A DNA stretch of 61,553 nucleotides from Beroe ovata (Eukaryota; Ctenophora; Nuda; Beroida; Beroidae): positions 263,889 through 325,441 of the forward strand of contig CAMPET010000040.1 in the NCBI GenBank assembly GCA_946803715.1. The letters run 5' to 3'. Both the position numbers and the translations under genes were made by a program. The notes under the pieces were generated by a model. It searched no databases and had not been told where the DNA came from. It worked only from the letters and a program-made list of their open reading frames with translations. Positions 12,630 through 26,279 of the stretch are shown in pieces (within the stretch, counting starts at the first letter, position 1; every line of letters starts with the position of its first letter).

Positions 12630-15331
12630 GTTCGGACGAGCAGCAACTATTCCAACGTCTCGGTATCCCAGGTAAATAACGTATGGCAATCGGGAAGTAG
12701 CTATTGCACTCTGATTAGGGTCCTTATCGATCACAATAGAAAGAAGTTCATGTCATTAACTGTGACATTTCCACTGTGATGATGTAGAGAACCCCCAGAT
12801 GAAACTATTCATGAACTGTTTTTCATGACTTCAATGTAATTATCAATACCCTCATTTTACCCACTCCACAGGACCACCAAAGGGCCAGGGCCGAAAGTCC
12901 GAACCGTCATCCTACATGTTGGAGCTCTACAAGCAGCATAATCGAGTACTGGGCCAAGGAATGGCTACATCCGTATCAAGTTTTCCGCCACTAGACGACG
13001 GTGAGTAAAAACCTCACAATTTATCTGTTCCATAGACTCCCATCGAATGATTTCATTCATTATCTGGAGAAGCCTATGAAAGACATCATCAAATCTATCT
13101 GATTGATACATCTCCCAATTTTATTCAATGACATCACTCACTCATGGGATGAACATCCCATATCATCAATAACCTCTTACTTCAATAACATAGTTCATCA
13201 ATGATTCCAGACATAACTAACATCGCTTATCTATACCTCCTGATATTACCAATATTGCTCATCAATGATTCCTACTTTCACTGACATAACTAACATCACT
13301 CATCACTAACATCACTCATCACTGGCATCACTACATCACTGTCATCACTAACACAGGTAGCGGAGAAGAAGTCAGTGATAACAGATGGAGATTCTCGTTC
13401 TCTGTATCAGATGTAGACCCCCTGGAGAGGATACTTCAGAGTCGGTTACGGGTATACAAGAGCAAGGGATCCAAACAAAAAGAGGTGGGAGATTCAATAA
13501 TTGTTGCTAAATATTGCTAGAGAATGTTTGTTGCTGAATATTCTCAAAAGTACATTATAATTGGCGCTGGAAGATTCAATAATTGTTTCTGAATTTTCGT
13601 AGAGAGCAACTCTAGAGTCTAGAGAATAGAGATGATCAATAAAGGCAAACTTCACGCAATCTCCCATAACCTAATATCAGGAGTGCTAAAACCAATTTCC
13701 CCCGCTTCCAGACTCAGTACCGGGTAAACGTGTTTCACGTTGTGGAAGCAGAGTTGATACTCAAAACATCGCGAAGTATGGAGTATCTGATAAGTCCATA
13801 CAACTCATCAATGATGGTCAAATTACTCGATACCCAGGTATAAAAGTTGCTGGAACCAACACGAGTTTCACATTATTCCAACAAAAACTCATCAATGTAC
13901 CTATCATCGATTATGAATCAAAGTTTAATCGTCCAATCGACCTTGGAAAACACACCATCTTGACCACGCCCTCTTTCCCTCAGAAATTAGAATCTCGACA
14001 ATCCCACTGGGTTTCATTCGACGTTGCCGAGGCCATCAAAGTCCACCAGGAACTCTACGGATTGACAAACACCGTGGTGTTCGAAGTGATGTGTACTCCG
14101 GTTAATCCTATTGATGTGGCTGCATCGTCAAGAGGGATACGATTCACTAAATCACGAGGCAAGCAGGTAAGAATGGGAAATGTGAAGGAGACGCATGAGG
14201 GAGTGTCACTTCAAAACTCTCGGATTTAGAAATTGTACCACCAATATTTCAGGGGCCCCAAATTCGGGCCTCAATCTGGCTCAAACTTTCCTTAATGTAT
14301 CCCTCTCCAGCTTTATTCTCGCTCAACCCCTTCTCTTTTCTTCTTTCTCTCAAGTAACTCACCCCCTCTCTTCTCCTCTCAGCCGAGTTTGGTAGTGTAC
14401 AGCGATGACGGCAGCAATGACGTGGAGGTGGAGGATGATGACCGGGATACTCGGAACTCGGCATCCTCTAAAGACACTCGATACGATCCCTCACAGACTT
14501 ACTGTCAGAGAAGAGAGCTGTTCATTGATTTCAGGTGAGGAGAGAGGACTTCTGTAAAATTGGAAAATGTCTCTTAGAGAATGTTGTTTTTTCATGAATC
14601 ATTCTTGGAAAAACAAAACATATTTGGGTCGAAAATCCTTCGAAAATCTTGGACAAAACCTCTAACACACACTCTCTTCTTCAGTTTACTGGGATGGGAC
14701 TGGATCATTGGACCGCCGGGGTTTGATGCCTTCATGTGTTCCGGCGAGTGCACTCTTAACTTCTCTGCGAAACAGAAAATAACGAACCACGCGTACCTTC
14801 AGGTAAAACGCTTTGAATGTGTTCAGAACTTGTCGATAGTTGAATCATTTGATGTCAATGACATTTGAATTCCGGTGCACTACGGAGATATCTTATCGGA
14901 CATCCTCTCGACAGAGAAAACTAACATTTCCCCCTCTCCTCCCCAGTCATACATGGAGTCCAAGCACAAGAACATTCCCAAACCGTGTTGTTCACCCACC
15001 AAACTCAGTCCCCTGACACTCATCTACTACACTAATGACGGGGTCAAGATGAAGAATTACAACCAGATGAGGGTAAGAATTGAGAATATCCTCCTTCTTC
15101 AACAATTGTGATGCTTCTTTGCTTTTCATTGGGATGGTTTCCTAGAAGGATAAGATCAATATGGCGACTTTTCATGAAAGGAGTCGAAGCTAGGATAGTC
15201 GAAATTGTAAAGAGATGGGTGAAGTGGAATTGGCTCGCGGTAACGAAATTGGTCCCTGCGAGTTAGATGTCCTGGGATTTATATATTCTAACAGTTTTAC
15301 CCGCCAGGTTGAAGAATGTGGTTGTGAATGA
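12630..15331 (+). CDS. TGF-beta superfamily ligand (BMP/GDF-like), 5' exon missing
   Basis: Nine in-frame exons: 12630-12671, 12872-13000, 13357-13484, 13712-13837, 13984-14166, 14383-14534, 14685-14802, 14947-15072 and 15308-15331 (TGA). The product would be a secreted dimeric ligand for type I/II receptor serine kinases. The prodomain shows the BMP-style pattern FQRLGIP...PSSYMLELYK, then RFSFSV and HWVSFDVAEAI. A minimal furin-type site RDTR precedes a mature domain with seven cysteines in order: TYCQRRELF, CSGEC, KPCCSPT and the terminal CGCE. The mature domain mixes BMP marks (NHAYLQ, KPCC, KNYNQM) with myostatin/activin-like ones (LGWDWIIGPP, CSGEC, PTKLSP). The cysteine before the second of the CC pair should give the interchain disulphide. 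The signal-peptide exon was not found, so the start is unknown. Confidence 0.9.
13130..13356. repeat. CATCACT-type simple repeat in TGF-beta intron
   Basis: Degenerate repeats of ATCACT/CATCACTAA fill the 3' part of the intron between the second and third ligand exons and run to the acceptor. A second patch of the same type lies in the 3' flank around 15466-15535. Confidence 0.8.
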
Positions 15332-17406
15332 CCTCATCACGCATACTACAGCAGAGAACCAAAACCTCTACCCTCCTCCCTCTCGACAAGTGAGGTTTCT
15401 ATAGCAACCAGATTCCATAGCAACCTCAGATACATACATATCCGTGCAGTGGGCAACATCGATATCATCACTCATCACCGGAGATGAAACATCAGCTATG
15501 AAACATCACTCATCAGAGATGAAACATCAGTGGTTAAGATGCACAGGAAGCGAAGAGGATATCGTCAAGCAGGTTCATGGAATCATGGAAAAAACACTCG
15601 CATTCGGAGCTATTTGATGATGAAATGAATGGATGGCTTAACTAAAAGATTATTTAAATACGATATACGAGAAGAAAGCTGATAAATTCTAAGCCAACCC
15701 TCAAGAGAAAATTCACGGTCCTTGAAAATTGGACAAAAATCCTTGAAAAATTGAAGGAAGGTTTCTCATGATTGATCCTTAATGGCGGTTTCTCAGCCTC
15801 ATAAACAGTGAAGTGGAACAATGTCTTATACGAGACTGCCAATTTTTACGTTTTTAAGTTGATAATAACTGTGATAAAGTGATAAACCTCGATAAAACTG
15901 TATTAGACCCCCTCGTCCCTCACATTTCACAAACCTTATCCATTTCCTGCTAGTGGTACGGCTCACTTAACTCACTCCAAATCACTTACCATATACACTC
16001 GACGAATGACCGTTAAGCTGAATTACAGGTTAGTATTCCCACGACCTAGATGATAAGAGTGCCAAAGCGGCTCCCTATATGGATTGAGATAGGGGCGTTG
16101 TTTCAAGTTAGAGCACCTGAAATTCCTAGAGAATTTGAGTGGGAACCCCTTATCGGGTTATCTTTTAGTACTTGGTACAAATTGTGTTCTCAGAGTAGGT
16201 ACTTGCTCGACATTCAGTGTGGTCATTCGTCCTGATAACCAGTTCATACTCGCCAATAATTAGGGCCAAAGGTGCGTCTGTGTGTGAGTGTGTGTGTGTG
16301 CGGGGGTGTGTGGCTCGGTGAGAGTGTGTGGCTGGGTGAGTATGTCTGTGTAGCAGTGATATTCATGATCTCAATGAATGATCTATAGGCGCTGGGAATT
16401 TGGGTTCGGATATGAGAGTAGAGCACCTTATAGAGTTTATGAAAACTGGATCAAATTTTGTCAAAACTTTGAATGAAATTGAATCATCATCTTCCTGATT
16501 TAGACTCTTATTATGTTTGAAGTATATTGATAATTTAATTTATATCTTCGTTATAGAAGGTATGATTTAGTTAATGATATATTATTATTCAATTTCAAGT
16601 TTTATTTTCAAAAAAACAAGTCTATTCATGTTTGAAAATTGATATTTTCCTAAAAAATCCTTCCTTCGAACTTACACGAATTTATGAAAATGTTGAACCA
16701 GTGATGAACCTGGTGCAAGTGACAAAAATTACCTTCAGAGTTCAGTCATTGCAGGAGTCATCAGTCGGAAAGGGAGGGATGAGTGATGAGACATCAGTGT
16801 TCAACACTCGTGTTGGTGGACACGAGGAGTGATGTAGCTCAGTAGGATCATCAGTGATTCATCACCAGCTATATATGGGATGATGGGATGTGAAAATGAT
16901 GTAAGTATGCGGATTGCGGTGGAAGAGAAGAGGAAATGGAATGAAATGTAAAATAATTCGAGATGCAAGACATTTAAAAAAGATTTATCCATAGAAACTG
17001 ACAATTATGGGTCAATGAAACACTAGTTTATCCGTTACAAAAGTAGTGAAATCGATAAAACCGACAATAAATAGACCAACTTAAATATCATCAAACTAAA
17101 AAACCATCCCCACTTCTGAAGAAATATGACTGAACTTCACGGAACTTAGTCTTTCTAAGATGCGATTCTTTTTCAAAATGATGATGTCTTTATTCAAGTT
17201 ACCTTTTACGGACGATTGTAAAATTGATCGCTTTCCAAATCTAAGCTTAAAAACAATAAAATTGATCAACCCAACTTGATCTAACAACATTTCCAATTCC
17301 ATATCTAAAGAATGTGATGTGAGGTCAATATGACGGAAAACCAAGCAATCAATTAATTTAATAGTTAATCGATCAATAATTAACCTTCTCCGTGATAAAT
17401 TAGTGT
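15332..17406. other. intergenic / 3' UTR of TGF-beta gene
   Basis: Between two convergent genes. It holds CATCA-type repeats near 15.5 kb and a GT/GA microsatellite at 16277-16350. No exon is seen, and no poly(A) signal can be assigned with confidence. Confidence 0.5.
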
Positions 17407-20400
17407 CTATGAAAATTGTATAGTCCAATCTTCAGAGAGAATAACGTTAGGTTTCTTGATAGTCAGAGTCTTTGATGTACTATCGAATGAGGTTGATAGG
17501 ACTTGACCTGAAATGAAGATTTAGATAAGTAAAAGGATTGTCAGATACTAAAAATTCAAGTTTTTAGACCCCGTATTTCAATCATTATCGAATTGAATTG
17601 TCCTTGTCATCCCAATTCCACTCAAAGAAACACCAACTCCCACGCTACTCAGCTCTACTCACCGCCACTACTAGCAGACATGGCTCTTTCCACCCCCAAC
17701 ACAACTATCCTCTCAACCCCTGCAGATGTGAACCCCCCGCCACCATCCCTCCCCGCCGGCGATTCACATGTCAGTGTGTTGAGGGAGAATGTCAAAGATT
17801 TGTACGAGAAGTGGTTGTTCTGGTAGTCGAATGTCTTGCCGTCGTCCATGTATATGTGACCTGCTGCTGAACCCTGAGACACAGTGAGGATTGCAAAAGA
17901 GGATCAGAGGAATGGTTTTCAAAACAAAGTGATGTTAAATGCATGGGCGTATGCTGTTTATTCTGATCGGAATTGAGAAAAACCACAATCTCTTAGACGT
18001 ATAAACTCAGTTTATATCCTGATTGCTAAACCGAATAAACCGAGTTTTCACCAGAGATTTAACTTTACCTGTGAGTTGAGAGCGACTATGATAGTATATG
18101 GATCTTTCTCTGTTAAATTGGAGGACCTTCTGACCCTCATCTTAACAGGAATTATTGAACCTGATGGAGTAGGATTAAATCTGAATTCAGTCCTACAAAA
18201 CAAAGCTTCGTTTCATGGACGCTATTTTGAGACGGTATAAATTTTCGAGACATGGTATTGAATCTTACCTCCCTTGATGTAAAGAGGCATGGATGCCATG
18301 GTAACTGGTATGGATACCACTCCAGGGGACAGTTGGGTGTGAGTGTGGTAGTCATACCAAACCTGAAGTCATGATGAGAATGTTCCGATAATCCTCAATT
18401 ACACCCGAACCCCCAATCACTGCTGTCTTCAGAACCCCTCCTCATTTATCGACTTACCAACCCCAATAATATACCCACCCCTCATTCTCCCTCAATTTAC
18501 CCACCTCTGACCCTGGAAGGGTAACGGTATGTGTTGATTCCGATGCTACAAGAACTGGCGAAGACAGCAGACTGTCACCCAACATAAACTCCGCTTCGTT
18601 AGAGTACAGAGTGGTGTCAGAGGGATTGTCGAACCAAAGCGGTCTGAGAAATTACGGGGAGTGATATATTTGAGAAGAAAGGGGAAATCTCTTTACAATC
18701 TCAGGATCAAGACACGCCTTATAAAGATTTTTCATCCAAAGGCTATAATTTTTAATTTTAAGGTTCGCTTTTCACCTCATTATGGGAGTATTATCAATGG
18801 AAGCCTGGTAAAACTGAGTATAAAGGTAGGGTATTATCTGATATCTCATTATTATAGCAGATCTTATCAGTTTGGTGTTTTCCTCTCCTGGGGGAAAATG
18901 AAAATGATGAGTCAGTTAATGGGAAGATTTCATCAAAATTGTGTATAGCGTTGGAAAGTCAACCGCGAAGATCGGTGAATTGCGGGATTGTCCATATTCT
19001 ATGGGGGCTTTGATGCATGGTTTTCTCACCAAATAGCCACGGTTCTCGTCTCCTTGTGTCAATGTGGGCGTGTGCTCGGAAGAAGGGAGTGAAGATGGCA
19101 GACTGAAAGGAAATAAGTTGAGATTGGGTTTTGGAATCCTCAATCGAACTGATTGGATCTCACCAACATGGCCACTGCGAATATGACGTCACCAATGATC
19201 TACGCACCTGATACCACCTGACCAGCAATTCTGTCTCAGGGTTGCCAAAGAAACCCCCAGTGTCAGCCCCTACAAACGGGTATCCGGCTATATTGAGAGA
19301 CAAGAGCATGGGAATGGACATACTGAGATGGTCCCACGTGGCCCTGTTATCACCCGTCCAGATGGGGCCTGAAATTGGGGACATGGTTTAGGGTAGGTGG
19401 GGGAAATTATAAGGGTAAAGAGGAGAAATAGGGGTAAAGAGGAGAAAGTAAGTTGTAGAAGAGGGGCAAAGCCGAAGTGATGTGTTTCATATCTTCAGAT
19501 GGGTGTCAAGTATTCTAATGCCTGGACATATTACAAGAAAAACAGTGGAGCGTGTGTCTTTTGTTTCAGTTGTGCGCCGGTCACAATATGTTACGATCGG
19601 GCGTCGAAACATCTTTATTCACTAGCAAATTTCACGGGTTTTTACAAGGTAGTACGTCTTTTCTGTAATCCAGATAATCTCAAACGCGCGCGCGCGTTGC
19701 AGTTACATTTCCGCTCGCACGCTATGATTAGCTACTAGGAAGCAACCGTAAGCATAGCAACCAGCAACAACTCCATAGCAACCCACCGACTCTGTGTGAG
19801 CCCACAAAGAAAGCTCGGGAGAGGACAAAAGGACGGTGCTTTCCCCCTGATCTGTGTAGATGGCCGTCGCGGGATGCAGAATGCATGTAGAATCCATACA
19901 TATTGTGCACATCACGGTGTTCCCAACCGTCTGCATGTTGAGCATCTTTATGCATGGTAACCTGACAACAGTGGTGTAATCTGGTAACAGTGGTGGTAAC
20001 ATGGTAATATGGTAACAGTGGTGTCCTGGTAACGTGGGGCCGTAGTAAGCTGGCAACCCGTAACTATGGTGAATGATAGAGGATAGATCAAGCAAGAAAT
20101 GTAGTGGTTGAAACTTGGGTATGAATGCCTTAATCAACCTTGATGGATTGAAACTTGTAATAGCGTCTATTTTGTATCTATTCCATCACAACATACCTCA
20201 GGGCCGTTAAACACACTAGGTTCATTCATATCATTCCACGTGTACAGTGAGGGGGTTGACCCCCTGTACTTGTCGAATGAGAATTGTTGTGCCCACCACT
20301 CCCTAGCACAAGGGGAAGTGTAGTCTACCCAGGAACTGGTACCTGGGAAAGGGAACTTATTGCTCTCAAACAGATAAAGTTTGAGAGTATGACGATTGAA

Positions 20401-23400
20401 GGCAGATGGTATAGCTTTGTCATGTTTTGTGAATGATAAGATCATTTGTCATGGCAACAAGTTTATTCAAAATCAAGATTCAAAATCCTATTCAAAATCA
20501 AGATTGATCCTTGTCTTAAAATAATATATTCCCTTCCCAAATCGAACCTGGCCAACAATGTCCCTCGTAGTTTTTCCCATCTCTGTCCTTCACAAAGATA
20601 GGACAAGAACCATGATCTCGTCCTTCCTTGTATAGATCCCACGCTGCGTCAGTCTGCGGCGGAGTACAGTTGTAACCGTTAACACCAGTCCACTTGAACA
20701 ATGAACTTTTAATCAATTCCACAGAAATTTTCCGCCCTCCACTCAACATGGTTTCATGCAAAACTGTATGCAGTACACAACACTGTATGCAGTTTACAAC
20801 ACTCAATTTATCAATTTGTAACACATTGAATGTATCATGTTACACTGACCACAATTTTAAACAAAATCAGTCCCCGTCTAACCTTTATATGAGGGTCGAT
20901 GATGGTAACCATGTTCCTTCCTTTCCTAGCCAGAGAGTCCAGCATTCCTTTACTATCCCCAAACTTATTACCATCCCAGCTGAAGTACCTGAAAGAAGAA
21001 AAACATTCAAATTTCTTGAAACATTAGTCTTTGTTGATAACCGGTTTTCAAACACAAGGAAAAGTTTTACCCTTACCATAGTGTCTATTCACGCCCAGAT
21101 TACTGCTTATCAGTAGGAGTAATCCTTACCTGTGGTCCTCGGACCATAGTTTGGATGACTTAAACATGATGAGTGGGCAACATGATCATCTGATTAAATG
21201 CCTGGACCCTTTGGCGTGACACCCAAAGGGCCATCTCTGATTTTTCTACTGACCACAACCAAAAACAAGATACAGAGCAGACAAATGGGACTTTGATACT
21301 TTGATAGTTGGATACTTTTGCCTACCCGTCTATGATGCCAACATGTGAAGCGTACTGAGCGTCTGATGACTCACCTTTTACCGTTGGTGTGTTCGATATC
21401 TAGCCAGATGACGTCCACTGGAATATCGTGCTTGTCAAAGTTGTCATCAACCCTGAGATAAGTGGTGATTATAACCAAATCAAGAAATGGCAGCTTCAAA
21501 AATGTATCGATGGTACCAAGTTTCTCTGCATGATGTATCCTTTTTAACGGTATGAAACCCCGCCCACATTTTACAAATATTCGATTGTAGATATGTACTC
21601 TGAATGCTGAATGAGTGAACTACTAATTGGCCAATCAGAGATGACAGACAACGACACGTATCGTAATGGCTGTCTGATAGGTTTGCCGTCTAGCTGTACG
21701 TGTTTGACAGATTCGCCCAAGCAAATTTGCACCATAAGAGCGCCGCGCGCACTCACGCGCGTTTCTGAAGACGCTCATGATAGATCAAACGACCAAAAAC
21801 TAGCGATAGCGCGCGAATATGCTAGAAATTCCACAACTTATCGCTATGCAAAACTCAGTTCCTGCTTGTTAGATGCAAATTAAAGATGGATTCCTTCTTC
21901 TTCTTAAACTTGAAAGAGGGAACAGACACCACTAACTTACCCCAAAACATCGTCTTGGTCGTTGTAATTCCATCTACATTGGTGATAGGCAATGGAAAAC
22001 ATCTGAAAATATGCGATGCAAAATTCCAACAATGAAACGCATCGATAATTATCATTCATCACGAACTGCTGCCCATACCGGCGGAAGTAGACTAGGACCA
22101 AACACGTTACTATACTGTCGAGAAACGTCTTTAGGGGATGGGCCTGGAGAGAACAGATAATAACAGGACAAGAAACTATGATCAATGAAGATTTAGATTT
22201 TAGGCTCAAGGAAAATTGATTCTTATAAAATTGAGGCAGCTCAACTGTTGAGAAAGGTGTATGCTAGTGAAAAGTTAAGGAGGACGCGCTGGTCTCATAC
22301 CGAGGAATAGGAAGATATCCATGAGTCCACTCTCTGACATCCAGTGTGTGTCCACACTGCTGACATCGTCAGAGGACAGGAGGGAGGAGAGGACACGGCC
22401 TACCAGCGACTGGGGACACGAGGGTGAGTCAAGAATATGGAACAGGAATGGTGACTTAATTCTTCAAAAATGGAGGTTTTGAGCAATGTTATTCCAGAGA
22501 TTTGATTTATATTTCCCGCCATCGAAACTTATAACAGAACATCTTCTCTCTTACCTTATCATTACTGAAACTGATATCGACCCACGTCTCGGCCGCATTA
22601 AGCCACATCATACCAACACTCTGATCCGGACTTAGGGCGTACAGGTAGGGTATAGATCCGTACAGAGCCATGGGGTTGTGTAACTCGTATTCGAACACGT
22701 CTAGATTGTAGAGTCGATACGGGTCTGTGTCTCTGTAAGGAGAAAATGGTGTCAATGTTAGTGGTGTCAAGGGGAAGTGGCGTCAAGGGGTCAAGTGGTG
22801 TCAATGACAAGGGCGTCAAGGGGGAAGTGGCGTCAAGGGGTCAAGTGGTGTCAAGGGTGGTCTCAGGGGAGATTGGTGTCAAGGGGTGCCGGTCGAAGTG
22901 GTGTCAAGGAGTGAAGTGGTGTCAAGAGAAAGTGGTGTCAAGGGTGGAGTGTGTCTGGGAAGAATGGTGTCAACACTCACTTGGTACTCTTCAATGGGAA
23001 GGTGTCAGCGTGCTCTGGTAGTCCGTATACTTTATCGAACCCAGTGAATGACACATCCAGCGATATAGCACGAGGACCCCTGATAACAACAAGTAAGTCG
23101 AGTCGAAAAATTCATCCAAATCAAACCCCCCCTGACCTTTGGACCAGACAATATCCCCCCTCACCCCTCTACAAAGATCAAAGTACCCCAACTTCTCCCC
23201 AGACGACTCTGACCTAGGGTTAGTATCAGTGTGGGACTTGAAATCCTCCTCCCATTCCATCATCATGACATCTTCCAGTCCCAGATCCTCTTCCTCTTCT
23301 CCTTCCTGGGGTGGTGTCTCTTCAACCGCGTCACTGAAACAATCAGTCCTTAGTGTAGATCACTAAGATTGATGAGATTTAAATGACGAGATATTCCAGC

Positions 23401-24797
23401 ACATGCAGGTCATGCCTTAAAAAAGATGAAATTTCTGACGGTCTTCTCGATTGAATTTCATGAAAAAAGTGGACGTTGGTTGAACATCTAAAATCTGCGG
23501 ATCAATGTATGATAAGAATGGCCTAAACAAAAGCTCCTGATTACTTATCCACCCCTCACCCCCCTCTCAAACCCATACCTTCCGCTACTAAAGGTGTCTA
23601 AAATCTTGGAACCAGCCTTCAGAACACTACTCCCTAAATCTGACAATTTCTGGGTCGCTCTGGCGAACAGCGATCTGCGAAATATACGAATTTTCCAAAG
23701 GCTCTCAAAATTAATATAATAGTGGCGTCACACTCTTTGATTGATTATGACAGCTGTTAGCAGCGATTTCCTACTATCTCAATCAGCGTTTAAGATTAAA
23801 TCGAGACCGGCACAAAGCTAGCATCAATCACCCCAAAACATTGCTCCAGCTCTAAACCACCCAGATTCAATATCCATGCCACTCTAACGCGTTACTACTC
23901 ACGGTTTCAGTTTTTGTGTCTCAATCTGGAAGAGGCCCCGAGCGTTGAGAGTGGTAACAAGGCGGTTGTTAGTGAAAACATCAACTCTTAGAGGGTTGTG
24001 GTTGATGACTATCTTGTGAGGGGGGAAGGAGAGAGTGGAGGAGGAGGTGGAGTGGGAGAGGTCAACCCTGGGAGAGAGAGTGGTGTCAGGGGAGAGTGGT
24101 GTCAGGGGAGAGTGGTGTCAGGGGAGAGTGGTGTCAACCCACCTGCCATCTACCAGCGGTTTCTCACCCAGACTATCCACAGGACTGTATCTGGGACGCA
24201 CTGGGTCCTTTTCTTGCGCGGTTATCCGCACTGAGTTATCCTGATATTGGAAGGAGAGACGTCCTCAGATCATTCCTCAAAAACGATATCATCAAACTCT
24301 CTTTACGACTTCTTATGTGGTCTTATTACCATATTTTATGTGATTTTCATACAAGCAAAACCTAAAATTTTAAAACGATTACCGAACACACTAAGGGCGA
24401 TCAAGAAGCGACCGCTTGTCCTAACCTCGAGTACTCGTATCACGGCAACTAGCACGTCTGATTGAGTCTCGTGTCTGATGTCGAAGATGACTGAGCTGGA
24501 ATTAAGTTGGGAGGGGGTGGAGGTGAAGTAGGGCGACTTGTCTTGTTCCATTCCTCGTAATCTCCTGAGATGGGGATAGATCATTAATTAATCATGTATT
24601 ATCATTAATTAACTGTTTATCCGTCAATTTTCTTATTGACCTTGATTCCTGCCACTATTCAATTGGAAGTGAAAATAGTCCCCCCTCGATACTCACTTGC
24701 AGAAACCACTCTGAGCACAAGTCTTGAAGTTGTTCCTGTCGACAGACTGGGAGAGATAGGGAAGAAGAAGGAAGAGGAGGGTGATTGAGGGTAACAT
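17407..24797 (-). CDS. GANAB: glucosidase II alpha subunit (neutral alpha-glucosidase AB, GH31), complete
   Basis: ER-lumen glycoside hydrolase that trims the two inner glucoses from N-glycans in the calnexin/calreticulin cycle. I resolve 24 exons on the minus strand, from ATG at 24795-24797 to TAG at 17407-17409. Summed exon length is 2865 nt, a single frame of 954 aa, close to the vertebrate protein. Residues 1-18 form a signal peptide ([18 protein letters not shown]), followed by VDRNNFKTC. Family blocks appear in order: acidic segment [10 protein letters not shown], then [82 protein letters not shown] (Asp nucleophile), [23 protein letters not shown] (acid/base Asp), [29 protein letters not shown] and DDGKTFDY, ending EDWTIQFS. 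Two of its introns consist of TTGACACC repeats. No KDEL is present, as expected, because the beta subunit retains the enzyme. Confidence 0.97.
19965..20045. repeat. GGTAACAGTGGTG minisatellite in GANAB intron
   Basis: Degenerate copies of a 13-16-bp unit containing TGGTAAC and GTGGTG lie just upstream of exon 16. In the second copy (about 26280-26430) the array is clearly longer, so it is a variable-number repeat between the two copies. Confidence 0.85.
22733..22980 (-). repeat. GANAB intron 7 made of TTGACACCACTT-type repeats
   Basis: The whole intron, from the GTGAGT donor at 22980 to the TTACAG acceptor at 22733, is a degenerate array of TTGACACCACT units (TTGACGCC variants included). About nine exact TTGACACC words are visible. 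The corresponding intron of the second copy (about 29130-29335) is the same repeat in a shorter form. Confidence 0.9.
24068..24142 (-). repeat. 75-bp GANAB intron 3 composed of a 16-bp tandem repeat
   Basis: On the coding strand the intron reads GTGGGTTGACACC, then repeated units of ACTCTCCCCTGACACC, and ends in the pyrimidine-rich CTCTCTCTCCCAG acceptor. The repeat unit itself supplies the pyrimidine tract. In the second copy (about 30430-30504) one unit is altered to TTGACACCATTCCAA. Confidence 0.92.
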
Positions 24798-25189
24798 CTC
24801 CTAGATAATGATGATAGATGTCTCCTATAATAGTAGAGTAATCTTTGTGATGATTGAACTATAGATTCATCAGTTTATGATTGAAAGATGAGAAACAATT
24901 TGCTTCATCATCGATTTAGGATAATAATACCGTAAAAACGGTTTCAGATGGAGTTAAACTCTTGTTGTATATCATAGAAGGGAAGGATCAAAGGTAAGAC
25001 ACGATTGATTTTCTATAAAGGTAAGTACTGTTGACATACAAGAAGACAATAAGTTAGCAACTTCATGAAGCACAACAAACTATAAACCGAAAATATAGGA
25101 CTACTGGTAGATAGAAATATCAATATAATGATAAGCGCTCGCTTGAGATCATTTGTCTCTTTACAAATATTCGCCACGATTTCGGCGGC

Positions 25190-25290
25190 TTATTTCTTGG
25201 GTGCAGCCTCTTTGCCGCCACTTGCCCACTTGTAGAGCATGAAACACCCGATGTATGTTCCGTAGGTGGCGAAAACTACGTTACGGCGAC
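25190..25290 (-). CDS. ATP5MK: ATP synthase subunit k (DAPIT), second exon only (left copy)
   Basis: This exon encodes RRNVVFATYGTYIGCFMLYK and ends GKEAAPKK-stop. It is the C-terminal exon of the small inner-membrane protein described in full at 31474-31977. The first exon is absent because the sequence ends at the N at 25674, before it would occur. The reading frame is intact. This is the allelic or duplicate counterpart of the right-hand copy. Confidence 0.85.
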
Positions 25291-25673
25291 CTAAGAATGG
25301 GGGGATTAATCAGAAACCTCCTTTCATTAAAAACAGAATCTTACAGAAATCAAGCAATGAATAAAGAACAAATTTTGACTTTTGAGTAATAACGACATTT
25401 CACAACACTCGTCTCGACACTTGTCTGTTCAATTGTACAACAACGCTTTATGCAACACACCATAAAGAGTAACAGCACATTAATACACAACAGGTGTCGA
25501 CTCTTCGATAGAGAGTGTACACTGTACATCAGAAAGAGAACGTTTGAAAACTTGATTTCACTAGCTGATAGTAATGATATGGTCGTACGAATTTCCATTT
25601 AACTTCGGAGGGCGCTGAAAACCCCCAACGCTTGACGTCATCCGTGATGTCACGACTAGTTAGGACAAGTCAC

Positions 25674-25674
25674 N
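25674..25674. other. single-N contig join inside a duplicated locus
   Basis: Left of the N is sequence upstream of the DAPIT second exon. Right of it the sequence begins in the middle of GANAB exon 17 (encoding PIWTGDNRA). No biological junction makes sense here, so the N marks an arbitrary scaffold join. Confidence 0.85.
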
Positions 25675-26279
25675 GGCCCTGTTATCACCCGTCCAGATGG
25701 GGCCTGAAATTTGGGGCATGGTTTAGGGATAGCTGGGGGGAAATTGTAAGGGTAAAGAGGGGAAATAAGGGTAAAGAGGAGAAAGTAAGTTGTAGAAGAG
25801 GGACAAAGCAGAAGGGAGGCGTCTCATATGTTCAGATGGCTGTCAAGTAGTGCCTGGACATATTATAAGAAAAACCATGGAGGGTGTGTCTATTGTCTCG
25901 GTTGTGCGCCGGTCACAATATGTTACGTTCGTGCGTCGAAACATCTTTATTCACTAGCAAATTTCACAGGTTTTTACAAGGAAGTTCGATTTTTCTGCAA
26001 TCCAGATAACCTCATACGCGCGCGCATTGAAGTTACATTTCCGCTCGCGCGCTACTAGGAAGCAACCGTAAGCATAGCAACTCTATAGCAACCAGCAACA
26101 ACTCCATAGCAACCCACCGACTCTGTGCGACCCCACGAAGAAAGCTCGGGAGAGGACAAAAGGACGGTGTTTTCCTCCTGATCTGTGTAGATGGCCGTCG
26201 CGGGATGCAGAATGCATGTAGAATCCATACATATTGTGAACATCACGGTGTTCCCAGCCGTCTGCATGTTGAGCATCTT

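Larger units (their letters stand above)
19340..25634. repeat. left copy of a ~6.3-kb duplicated block (GANAB-DAPIT)
   Basis: This block matches 25675-31888 in the same orientation at high identity in exons, with many indels in introns. The right copy starts mid-exon immediately after the N at 25674, and similarity ends close to that N on the left. This is the same geometry as at 8016. The second copy is therefore most likely an unmerged allele, not a tandem paralogue. Confidence 0.85.

Noticed and set aside
22746-23021. Plus-strand frames over GANAB introns rich in GVKG/WCQ repeats
   Set aside because: They are the TTGACACC minisatellite read on the antisense strand of GANAB, with no independent support.
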